Source of the DNA: Spirochaeta sp.
Lineage (GTDB): Bacteria; Spirochaetota; Spirochaetia; Spirochaetales_E; Spirochaetaceae_B
Length of the DNA: 6,359 nt
Assembly (NCBI GenBank): GCA_030590585.1
Contig: JAUUYD010000144.1
Coordinates: forward strand, 1-6,359
Direction: 5' to 3'
Made by a program: the position numbers and the translations under genes. Below, in pieces: positions 1 through 6,328 of the stretch. Within the stretch, counting starts at the first letter, position 1; each line of letters begins with the position of its first letter. The notes under the pieces were generated by a model. The model was not told the origin of the DNA, made no database searches, and worked only from the letters and a program-made list of their open reading frames with translations.

Positions 1-1466
1 CTGGCTTCGGGATTCAGAAAATCAATCTGGGCCGTATCATTCCAGGGCATCGTTGTGCCGTCATTGCCGTGGTAAACGTAACGAGTTTCCCCGCTATGCC
101 TGTCGGTTCTTTTAAAAACAACGGCAGCATCACTGTGGTTCCAGTAATGATCTTCCAGCCTGATATCAATATTATCATCATTTGAGAGATTGTCTGAATT
201 GAAACTATAAGCCGGGTAGGGGCAGTTTTCGGAGCTGAGCAGCCGATCGGGGTGATGTCTGACCCAGTCCGAGTCCAAACCCACATGATTGGGCACCATG
301 TCGCTGGACAGCCGGATTCCATGAGCCTCCGCACGTCCCCGGAGGTTTTCAAGAGCTTTCCATCCGCCGAGTTCTTCGGCAATATCATAACCGTATAAGG
401 AATATGCCGATGCAGCGGCTTCGGGGTTTCCCATTCGCTGTTTAATTTCACGGCTGGCATTGCTGCGTTCCCAGAGCCCGATGAGCCAGAGGGCGTTGAA
501 GCCCCGGGATGCAAGCAGGCTCAACTCTTCATCCGGAACCGCATCAAGGGTTTGAATTGTACGGCCATAGCTTTTTGACAACTGATTCAGCCAGACCAGA
601 ATGTTTTTTGCCACGAGCACAACCCTTGGCATCCAGTTATCGTCCCGGCTGAACCTGGCTGTTTCATCAAGATCCGCAAACCCGGGTCGCTGTGCAGGTC
701 CCGGACCTTCAAACCGGGGTCGGGTTTCCTCTTCAATCATATCCAGCGCTCCGATCAGGCCGGCGGCCCAATCACCTAAAACAGAACCCCAATGGTTCAG
801 TATGTAGAGAAGTTGGTCCTTAACCGAATTCGGGGCCGCTTCTATGGGTTTTCTTAGAGTGGCAAGAGGAGGCGCCTCTTCAGGCTTCCGAGGCGGCCTC
901 AGGACATCGGCGCTTTCAATGCTTTTCCAAAGCGCTGCGTTCTGCCCGGAGGAAAATAATTTTTCAAAAGAACGGAATGCCGGATCTTCACCGGCGATAA
1001 CAGCCAGAGTCCATCGCCTGATAAGCTCTTCCCGTCCGCTTAAGGGGCCGTCCTCTTTTTTCAGAGTCTCCCCGGGGGTTCTGCGGCCGTGCCAGAGTTC
1101 ATTATCCGGATAGGCCGCAATAATCTCCAGAAGTTCGGCTTCCAGAGCTTCGCTTGTCGTCGCGTCTCCGGCAGCAGTTTCCCCGGCAGTTACAAGAGCC
1201 CCTTTTTCGTAGGGATCCGGGCCATCGGCAAAGTGTTCCAGCAGCATGCGCCATGCGGTGACTATCCAGGCGGCTCCATACAGGTCTGAGGCCGGAGGAG
1301 CAGCTTCAGAGTCAAGTTCGCCGTAGAGAATGGAAAGCTCCCTTGCTTCCCTGCGGGAGCGTATCATCAGAAATCCCCGTTCATCGAAGAATTCATCAGA
1401 GAGCTTCAATTTCTTCCGGGCTGTTCTGTTTATGGGAATAGAGGGAATGGTCTTCGGGTTAATCAT
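1..1466 (-). CDS. GH13 alpha-amylase-family glycosyl hydrolase with long N-terminal extension (3' end cut by window)
   Basis: Partial: 488 codons plus 2 nt are visible from the ATG at 1466-1464, with no stop before the window edge. Seen: residues 1-298 form a charged, mostly helical-looking extension with no signal peptide, so the enzyme is probably cytoplasmic. The (beta/alpha)8 barrel starts near residue 299 (SYGRTI), followed by GFNALWLIGLWERS (322-335), AYSLYGYDIA (354-363) and the GH13 conserved region I as DMVPNH (389-394). The visible part ends in HGNDGT (466-471) and NDTAQIDFLNPEA (476-488). From family knowledge, the next segment should carry the conserved region with the catalytic Asp, which lies outside the window. 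The combination resembles a group of large bacterial GH13 proteins of about 1,100 residues that lack a firm biochemical assignment. It hydrolyses or transfers alpha-1,4-glucans; the exact substrate is unknown. Its start overlaps the malQ stop (ATGA), which suggests joint action on maltodextrin or glycogen. Confidence 0.9.
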   Translation of the reverse strand, partial: MINPKTIPSIPINRTARKKLKLSDEFFDERGFLMIRSRREARELSILYGELDSEAAPPASDLYGAAWIVTAWRMLLEHFADGPDPYEKGALVTAGETAAGDATTSEALEAELLEIIAAYPDNELWHGRRTPGETLKKEDGPLSGREELIRRWTLAVIAGEDPAFRSFEKLFSSGQNAALWKSIESADVLRPPRKPEEAPPLATLRKPIEAAPNSVKDQLLYILNHWGSVLGDWAAGLIGALDMIEEETRPRFEGPGPAQRPGFADLDETARFSRDDNWMPRVVLVAKNILVWLNQLSKSYGRTIQTLDAVPDEELSLLASRGFNALWLIGLWERSNASREIKQRMGNPEAAASAYSLYGYDIAEELGGWKALENLRGRAEAHGIRLSSDMVPNHVGLDSDWVRHHPDRLLSSENCPYPAYSFNSDNLSNDDNIDIRLEDHYWNHSDAAVVFKRTDRHSGETRYVYHGNDGTTMPWNDTAQIDFLNPEA

Positions 1467-3442
1467 GCCGAACCTCCGGGGGGTGGAACCTTCTCTCGTA
1501 TACTGCACAGAGTCTTCAGTTCCTCATTTAATTCGCTGTGTTCCAAGAGTTCTTCCAGGCTGAGCTTCATCCGCCATGTCCAGTTACGTTCCTGAACCGT
1601 TCCTGGAATATTAACACGTTCCACCTCGGGATTGCAGCTTACACAATCGGATTTCAGAGCAAGTAGATCCTGTATCGGATAGGCTGCCACCATTGAAGAG
1701 GTTTTCTGCAGTGCTTCAAGAATAATTTTTACTCCGGTACTGCCGGACAGATCCAACTCTCCGGGTAATCCCAGAGCTATACGCAGTTCCTCATCCATCC
1801 GGGCTTCTCCGGCCAGCCACCCTCTTAAGGTTGTGGAATCATGGACTGAGCTGCTGCTGACAGAGAGTTCAGGATATTCACTAAATGGTATGTAAGGCTG
1901 TCCCGGTTCATCCCATTTTCGAGCCCAACGTGTTATTTTGAGTCCCAGAATTCCAAGTTCTTCGAGAACACCGGGAACACAGGCGGGGATTGCCCCCAGA
2001 TCTTCCGCGCAGACCAGCATACTGCCGTCCCCTTTCATAATTTCCAATAGCTCTCTGCCGGTTTCTTCCCACAGGGTTTCAGAGTTTTCAGCTGCTCTTT
2101 GAATAAGACCGCCCAGAGATTTACGTTCATCATCTGACAGGCTGTTCCAGCCCCGGGTTTCTGTATAATTAATTGATGGTGACCAGGAATCCTCTCCGGT
2201 TGACAGCAGGGTTCGGTTCCTCAGGGCCTGGAATAAAAGCTCTTTTGCTTCCCCGCTTAAAGTGGAGGCCGCCACTTTTTTTTCACCGGGCCCGTCAGGG
2301 CGGGTGCGCCAGAGGTCTTCCAAATCCAGCTGTTCCAGCATTTTCTGAATCAGCGGGGCCTCATTACCGAATACTTCACGAAGCTCTACACCCGGGAAAT
2401 GGGCCCTTGAAAGCCAGATGATACGGTCCTTGTCAAATCCTGAGGATTCCAGATCCTCCCGGGTGAGTGGAACAGAGGGCTGGAAATGACCATTCCAGGC
2501 TGAATTATCCTCCTCGGGAACGGCCCAGATACGGAAAAACCCGAGGACATGGTCGATTCGGTAGGCGTGGTAAAATTTTGCGGCCTGATCCAGCCTTTTC
2601 CGCCACCACCGGAAGTTCTCGGAGCGCAGGTGTACCCAATTATAAGTGGGAAAACCCCAGTTCTGACCATCGGGAGAACCGGCCCGAAGTTTCAGGTTGA
2701 AATTGGAACGCTCAGCCCATACATCAGCACTGTCGTCATTGATAAGAATGGGAATATCCCCTTTCAGGGCAATCCCCATGGAATCAAGCTCCTCCGCGGC
2801 CGTTTTGAACTGGGTTTCCAGCCGCCACTGCAGCCAAAGCCAGAAAACGGCATCCTTTTTTCGTTTTCTCCAAAGTTTTTCCAGATCTTTCTTACCCGGG
2901 TTTTGAAAAGAGCCCCATTCAATCCAGGACTTACTGCCGTTTTCTTCTTTCAGCAGGGAAAAAAGGGCGTAATTTATTACCCAGGGATTTTTTCCGGCCC
3001 AGTTCTCGGCCTTTTTGATATCGGCGGCGGAAGCGGAATCCCACATGGACTTGAGTATCCGCATTTTACCTGTGAGAACCGCGTTGAAATTGATGCGGTC
3101 AGACCCGGCGGCTTCCGTATCAGATTTCAGGCTGAATTTGAAGGCTTGAATTTCTTCGTTAATTCTGCTCTTTGACTTCCCGGAGGAGGCTTCGGGGAAA
3201 TTCTCCAGCCTGGCGTAAACCGGGTGAAGGGCATAGGCGCTTAACGCACTGTAGGGGGAACGTTCAAAACCTGTGTCGTTTACCGGAAGTATCTGAATCA
3301 GCTGTAATCCGGTGGAAACCGCCCAAAGTCCAAGAAGCGGAAGGTCGGCAAATTCACCGATTCCCGCACTTTTACGACTTCTCAGCGCCGACAGGGGCAC
3401 AACAACACCGGTGACGGGATAATTGAAACTCGGGTACTTCAT
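1463..3442 (-). CDS. malQ: 4-alpha-glucanotransferase (GH77), DPE2-like
   Basis: 659 residues. It transfers glucosyl or maltodextrinyl units between alpha-1,4-glucans in the cytoplasm (maltose, maltodextrin and glycogen turnover). All GH77 landmarks are visible: SALRSRKSAGIGEFADL (18-34), GDIPILINDDSADVW (228-242), NWGFPTYNW (261-269), the nucleophile Asp297 in RIDHVLGFFR, the acid/base Glu480 in CAEDLG, the third acid Asp535 in VHDSTTLRGW, and the C-terminal NIPGT...NWTWRM (611-625). Asp297 and Glu480 are 183 residues apart, against about 47 in Thermus and E. coli MalQ. This insert and its flanks (GFFRIWAVPE, LVCAEDLGAIPACV, LEELGILGLKITR) resemble plant DPE2. The N-terminal CBM20 starch-binding domains of DPE2 are absent; the protein begins directly with the barrel. 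The start lies 6 nt after the BFN stop with only a weak Shine-Dalgarno, so it probably depends on coupling. No frameshift is seen. Confidence 0.95.
   Translation of the reverse strand: MKYPSFNYPVTGVVVPLSALRSRKSAGIGEFADLPLLGLWAVSTGLQLIQILPVNDTGFERSPYSALSAYALHPVYARLENFPEASSGKSKSRINEEIQAFKFSLKSDTEAAGSDRINFNAVLTGKMRILKSMWDSASAADIKKAENWAGKNPWVINYALFSLLKEENGSKSWIEWGSFQNPGKKDLEKLWRKRKKDAVFWLWLQWRLETQFKTAAEELDSMGIALKGDIPILINDDSADVWAERSNFNLKLRAGSPDGQNWGFPTYNWVHLRSENFRWWRKRLDQAAKFYHAYRIDHVLGFFRIWAVPEEDNSAWNGHFQPSVPLTREDLESSGFDKDRIIWLSRAHFPGVELREVFGNEAPLIQKMLEQLDLEDLWRTRPDGPGEKKVAASTLSGEAKELLFQALRNRTLLSTGEDSWSPSINYTETRGWNSLSDDERKSLGGLIQRAAENSETLWEETGRELLEIMKGDGSMLVCAEDLGAIPACVPGVLEELGILGLKITRWARKWDEPGQPYIPFSEYPELSVSSSSVHDSTTLRGWLAGEARMDEELRIALGLPGELDLSGSTGVKIILEALQKTSSMVAAYPIQDLLALKSDCVSCNPEVERVNIPGTVQERNWTWRMKLSLEELLEHSELNEELKTLCSIREKVPPPGGSA
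1473..1477 (-). promoter_or_regulatory. Ribosome binding site of the GH13 gene inside malQ
   Basis: A perfect GGAGG lies 6 nt before the ATG at 1466. It is embedded in the last codons of malQ, which read PPPGGSA. With the ATGA overlap (1466-1463) this gives re-initiation or coupled translation and fixes the start codon. Confidence 0.8.
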
Positions 3443-3448
3443 GGTATC

Positions 3449-4000
3449 TTACTCGTTTTCAGTTTTGATTCGCTCTTCAATCTGATGGATTCTGTCCCGA
3501 ATCTGAGCGGCCTGTTCATAATCCTCTTCACTTACCCGGTGGTTCAGTTCTTCCTGCAGCCGGGTAAGCTGGGAAGTAAACGGCATTTCAGGTTCGGCCA
3601 TGCTCACGCTGATGGAATCTTCTTCAGAGATAATTTCTTCCAGGAAAATGGGAATTCCGGTTCTCAGTGCAAGGGCCAGGGCATCGGGTGTTCTGGAATC
3701 CAATGAAAAGCGTGTTTCATTCCCTGAAAAATGGATGATCGACCTGTAATATCCGGGAGATCCGCTTTTTATTACTTCAATCGATTCGGGTTTTACCGAG
3801 ACGGCCTTGCCGAAGGAGCTTAAAACCTCGGGTAGACGGGGGGGCTGCTCTTTGACTCCTGCCAGAGAGCTGAGTATGGCCTGGGCTTCTGCCGGTTCAA
3901 CATAAACCGGAACACAGCGGGCCGAAGAGGGAAGCCTGAGTAGTGCGGCCATACCGTTTTCCGTCCTGCCGACGGTCCAGATTTCAGCTTTAATAAACAT
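3449..4000 (-). CDS. Bifunctional nuclease (BFN/DUF151) domain protein with C-terminal UVR motif
   Basis: 183 residues. Residues about 3-125 match the BFN (DNase-RNase, DUF151) fold, with VPVYVEPAEAQAI (30-42) and SRTPDALALALRTGIPIFLEE (102-122), the usual R-x-x-DA-x-x-LA and vPIf signature. Residues 144-178 form a UVR (UvrB/UvrC-type) helical hairpin, LTRLQEELNHRV...YEQAAQIRDRIHQIEERI, a likely protein-protein interaction element. The same two-domain layout is known in many bacteria and in plant BBD proteins. Nuclease activity has been reported for some members, but the cellular role is not settled, so function here is open. Start: ATG at 4000, 10 nt after the lysA stop, with a weak AGG 9 nt upstream that overlaps the lysA stop codon, so it is probably translated by coupling. 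It lacks a signal peptide and is likely cytoplasmic. Confidence 0.88.
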   Translation of the reverse strand: MFIKAEIWTVGRTENGMAALLRLPSSARCVPVYVEPAEAQAILSSLAGVKEQPPRLPEVLSSFGKAVSVKPESIEVIKSGSPGYYRSIIHFSGNETRFSLDSRTPDALALALRTGIPIFLEEIISEEDSISVSMAEPEMPFTSQLTRLQEELNHRVSEEDYEQAAQIRDRIHQIEERIKTENE

Positions 4001-4010
4001 CTATATCAGC

Positions 4011-5264
4011 CTATGAGAGTCCCGGAAAATCCAGGGTGGCAAAGTAGTCGGCCATATTTTCCCGCCTTCGGATTTCCTGTACCGAGCCGTCTTCTTTCAG
4101 AAGAAGTTCGGCAGGGCGGAGCTTTCCGTTGTAGTTGAATCCCATGGCTCTGCCGTGGGCCCCTGTATCGTGAATAACCACAATATCACCCCGCTCAATT
4201 GGAGGCAGTTTGCGGTTAACGGCGAATTTGTCGTTATTCTCGCAAAGACTCCCCACCACATCGTAGGTTTCACTGGCTTCCCGGGTTTCCTTGCCCATTA
4301 CGCTCATATGGTGGTAGGCACCGTAGAGGGCGGGGCGCATCAGGTCTGCCATGCTGGCATCCAAGCCTATATATTCCTTGTAGATGTGTTTTTCATGAAT
4401 GGCCTCTGTAATCAGGTACCCATAGGGGCCGGTAACAACACGGCCGCATTCGAAGTACAGTTCCGGTGGTTTCAGAGCGGCGTTGACAATGTACTGTGTG
4501 TAGCGTTTCTTGATGCCCTTTGATACGGCTTCAAGGTTAACCGGGGAATCTTCCGGCTTGTAGGGAATCCCGATACCGCCGCCGAAATTGATGAAGTCGA
4601 TGGTTACCCCGGTTTCTTCAGTAATGTCTGCCAGAAGCTGCAGAAGCATATCGGCTGTTTCCACAAAATAATCGACATTCAGTTCGTTGGATGCCACCAT
4701 GGTGTGGACTCCAAAGCGTTTCACACCTTTTTTCTTTGCCGCGGCATAGGCTTTAATCATCTGTTTCCGGGTGAGACCGTATTTGGCTTCTTCAGGTTTT
4801 CCGATGATATCATTGCCTTCTTTGAGCGGACCGGGATTGAAGCGGAAAGACAGGGTTTCGGGAAGGCCGATCTGTTCAAGGTATTTCAGGTGTGTCAGAT
4901 CATCCAGATTGATAATCGCTCCGAGCTCTTTGGCCTTCAGGTATTCCTGCAGGGGGGTGTTGTTGGAGGAGAAGAATATCTTTTCCCCCTTGATTCCCGC
5001 GGCTTCGGAAAGTAGAAGTTCAGCCATAGAGGAACAGTCGGTTCCCATTCCTTCCTCAGCGAGTATTTTGAGAATCCAGGGGTTGGGGCAGGCTTTTACA
5101 GCATAATGATTTCGGAATCCGGATGGTGCCCAGTCAAAGGCCGCGGAGAAGGCCCTCGCCCCTTCCCGTATCGCGTGTTCATCATAAATATGGAAGGGTG
5201 TCGGGTATTCCCTGACAATTTCCCTTATGGTTTTCTCATCGAAAGGAAGTTTTTTTTCATTCAT
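4011..5264 (-). CDS. lysA: Diaminopimelate decarboxylase, variant clade (fold type III PLP enzyme)
   Basis: 417 residues from the chosen start, close to the roughly 420 of E. coli LysA. Predicted to decarboxylate meso-diaminopimelate to L-lysine in the cytoplasm using PLP. Visible motifs: PLP lysine Lys57 in HYAVKACPNPW, His187 in GVHTMVASNEL (where HIGS is more usual), the phosphate-binding FGGGIG (227-232), ECGRVVTGPYGYL (272-284, usually EPGR), and Cys341-Glu342 in SLCENNDKFA, matching the CESxD substrate motif supplied across the dimer. DTGAHGRAMGFNYNGKLRPAE follows, with His370 where classical enzymes have the Tyr of GAY. Start: an upstream in-frame ATG at 5315 would add 17 Arg-rich residues, but a GGAGG lies 9 nt before the ATG at 5264 and the family begins near there. 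First gene of the leftward operon. A related amino-acid decarboxylase specificity cannot be excluded. Confidence 0.88.
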   Translation of the reverse strand: MNEKKLPFDEKTIREIVREYPTPFHIYDEHAIREGARAFSAAFDWAPSGFRNHYAVKACPNPWILKILAEEGMGTDCSSMAELLLSEAAGIKGEKIFFSSNNTPLQEYLKAKELGAIINLDDLTHLKYLEQIGLPETLSFRFNPGPLKEGNDIIGKPEEAKYGLTRKQMIKAYAAAKKKGVKRFGVHTMVASNELNVDYFVETADMLLQLLADITEETGVTIDFINFGGGIGIPYKPEDSPVNLEAVSKGIKKRYTQYIVNAALKPPELYFECGRVVTGPYGYLITEAIHEKHIYKEYIGLDASMADLMRPALYGAYHHMSVMGKETREASETYDVVGSLCENNDKFAVNRKLPPIERGDIVVIHDTGAHGRAMGFNYNGKLRPAELLLKEDGSVQEIRRRENMADYFATLDFPGLS

Positions 5265-5273
5265 TATTATTGA

Positions 5274-5278
5274 CCTCC
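5274..5278 (-). promoter_or_regulatory. Ribosome binding site of lysA
   Basis: Perfect GGAGG with a 9-nt A/T-rich spacer before the ATG at 5264. It decides the start in favour of this codon over the in-frame ATG at 5315, which has only pyrimidine-rich sequence at the right distance. Confidence 0.8.
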
Positions 5279-5314
5279 GGCGCCGTGAGCGGGGCCGATG
5301 TTTTTCCCACATCA

Positions 5315-5344
5315 TAGACCGTTCGGGAGGGGTCGGGCTATAGT
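5315..5344 (+). promoter_or_regulatory. Candidate sigma-70 promoter of the WG lipoprotein gene, possibly leaderless
   Basis: TAGACC (4/6 match to TTGACA), an 18-nt spacer and TATAGT (5/6 match to TATAAT). A start 7 nt after the -10 box falls at about 5351, the A of the ATG. The nearest purine-rich Shine-Dalgarno-like run, GGGAGGGG (5325-5332), is 18 nt from the ATG, too far for normal use. This favours a leaderless or near-leaderless mRNA, but on inspection only. Confidence 0.4.
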
Positions 5345-5350
5345 GTTCCC

Positions 5351-6328
5351 ATGCCCGTTTTAAAGCGATTCGCTTTTCTTTTAATCATCATTCTTTCCCT
5401 TCTCTTCTCCTCATGTTTCAACCCCGCTTTCTTTCGCAGCTATACGGGGGAAACCGTCGGTTTTGTCGACTCGAAAGGGCGAACTGTCATCCCCGCCGAG
5501 TTTGAAGATGCTGATGATTTTTCCGAAGGGCTTGCTCTGGTGGTGATTGATGGAAAAGGCGGCTGGATAGACCGCCGAGGCCGATTGGTTATACCGGCTG
5601 AATATACAGTTGCAGGGAAGTTCAGCCAGAGACGGGCTATGGCTATTGTCGAAAAGGGCGGCCTTGCCGGTTATCTGGATGTTCAGGGAAATTGGGCTGT
5701 GGAACCGGAATGGCGGAAGGCCGGAGATTTCTCGGAGGGTCTGGCCGCCGTTGAGGATGCCGAGGGTGCCGCCTATATCAACAGGCGCGGCCGGGTTGTC
5801 TTCCGTCATGAGTATGACTTTGCCGGCCCCTTCAGCAGTGGCCGGGCTCTGGTTGTGAAAGATGGAAAATATGGGTTCATCAACCGGAAGGGAGAGCTTG
5901 CTGTGGCTCTGGATTACCGTTTTGCCCAACCCTATTCCGATGGGAGAGCCCTGGTTGTTCCGGAAGAGAAGGGCGGTTTTCTCAATCGTCGGGGGAAGAT
6001 GGTGATACCGGCGGAATTCGGCTATGCCTCTTCTTTTAAGAACGGCAGAGCTCTTTTTGTCCGGGATGGTTTAGCCGGATACCTGGACAGCAGCGGAAAC
6101 GAGGTGGTTCCGGCTATTTATCCCTGGGCCGGAGATTTTTCTGAAGGATTGGCTCCCGTCGAATCGGATGGAATGGTTGGATTCATCGACCGCAAGGGCC
6201 GTATGGTTATCGAGGCCCGATTCACATACGCCGAAGCTTTCAGAAACAGACGCGCCCTGGTGATGGAAGGCGAGAATATTATCTACATAGACAAAAAAGG
6301 ACAGACAGCATGGGGCTCCGGGTCTTAA
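5351..6328 (+). CDS. WG-repeat lipoprotein
   Basis: 325 residues. Residues 1-21 are a signal peptide: Lys5/Arg6, then a hydrophobic run FAFLLIIILSLLF. It ends in LLFSSC, with Cys22 as the predicted lipidated residue; spirochaetal lipoboxes are often loose like this. The rest is nearly all WG-type repeats (eight full, one partial), each starting with a G-aromatic pair, e.g. GFVDSKGRTVIPAEF...DFSEGLALV. The aromatic pairs sit at residues 37, 71, 107, 141, 175, 209, 243, 277 and 311, a 34-residue period with one 36-residue unit. Such repeats are predicted to form extended beta-rich scaffolds; no catalytic motif is seen and the ligand is unknown. It is probably anchored to a membrane facing the periplasm or cell surface. 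The ATG at 5351 is the only start that gives the signal peptide, although its Shine-Dalgarno is poor. Its end overlaps pyrC by 19 nt. Confidence 0.88.
   Translation: MPVLKRFAFLLIIILSLLFSSCFNPAFFRSYTGETVGFVDSKGRTVIPAEFEDADDFSEGLALVVIDGKGGWIDRRGRLVIPAEYTVAGKFSQRRAMAIVEKGGLAGYLDVQGNWAVEPEWRKAGDFSEGLAAVEDAEGAAYINRRGRVVFRHEYDFAGPFSSGRALVVKDGKYGFINRKGELAVALDYRFAQPYSDGRALVVPEEKGGFLNRRGKMVIPAEFGYASSFKNGRALFVRDGLAGYLDSSGNEVVPAIYPWAGDFSEGLAPVESDGMVGFIDRKGRMVIEARFTYAEAFRNRRALVMEGENIIYIDKKGQTAWGSGS
5456..6304 (+). repeat. Tandem 34-codon WG repeats within the lipoprotein gene
   Basis: Nine units, the last truncated, with a 102-bp period except the second, which is 108 bp. The protein consensus is roughly G-[FYW]-[IL]-[DN]-x-x-G-x-x-V-[IV]-P-A-x-[FY]-x-x-A-x-x-F-S-x-G-[LR]-A-[LP]-V. 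At DNA level the units have diverged (compare the DFSEG codons near 5517, 5727 and 6136), so the duplications are old and copy-number change by slippage looks unlikely. Confidence 0.85.
6297..6301 (+). promoter_or_regulatory. Ribosome binding site of pyrC
   Basis: AAGGA with an 8-nt spacer before the ATG at 6310, located inside the last codons of the WG lipoprotein gene. It supports the pyrC start and translation from the shared transcript. Confidence 0.7.

Larger units (their letters stand above)
5265..5350. promoter_or_regulatory. Divergent promoter region between lysA operon and WG lipoprotein gene
   Basis: The only intergenic gap in the window that can hold promoters for both arms. Leftward: TATGAT (minus strand, 5316-5311), a 5/6 match to the -10 consensus, with no good -35. 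Transcription would begin near 5304, giving a leader of about 40 nt. Rightward: TAGACC (5315-5320), an 18-nt spacer, then TATAGT (5339-5344), so the rightward -35 overlaps the leftward -10. These are matches by eye to sigma-70 consensus, not mapped starts. A CGGCGCCG palindrome (5278-5285) abuts the lysA Shine-Dalgarno. I see no convincing terminator or riboswitch. Confidence 0.5.

Noticed and set aside
14..514. 166-codon minus-strand frame at the left edge
   Set aside because: It is out of frame with the GH13 gene, whose own frame is open from 1466 to 1 and carries conserved motifs throughout this stretch.
2549..3175. 208-codon open frame on the plus strand, antisense to malQ
   Set aside because: It lies wholly opposite a gene with every GH77 motif, has no ribosome binding site I can see and encodes a Pro/Phe/Gly-rich sequence with no recognisable domain. 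It is best explained as a codon-usage shadow.
5278..5285. CGGCGCCG palindrome as an operator
   Set aside because: Eight GC-rich bases are expected by chance at this base composition and there is no second copy in the gap; noted in the promoter entry only.
5265..5315. Longer lysA start at 5315 adding 17 residues rich in Arg
   Set aside because: No Shine-Dalgarno at the right distance; the added residues do not resemble the family N-terminus, and the putative -10 box of the operon would fall at or inside this start. The ATG at 5264 has a strong GGAGG.
5265..5350. Lysine (L-box) riboswitch upstream of lysA
   Set aside because: The leader is at most 86 nt and about 40 nt from the likely start. 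A lysine riboswitch needs roughly 170 nt or more of structured RNA, and no such fold or terminator hairpin is visible.
5411..5929. 172-codon open frame on the minus strand opposite the WG repeats
   Set aside because: It mirrors the repeat codons of a well-supported lipoprotein gene and shows no domain or start signal.
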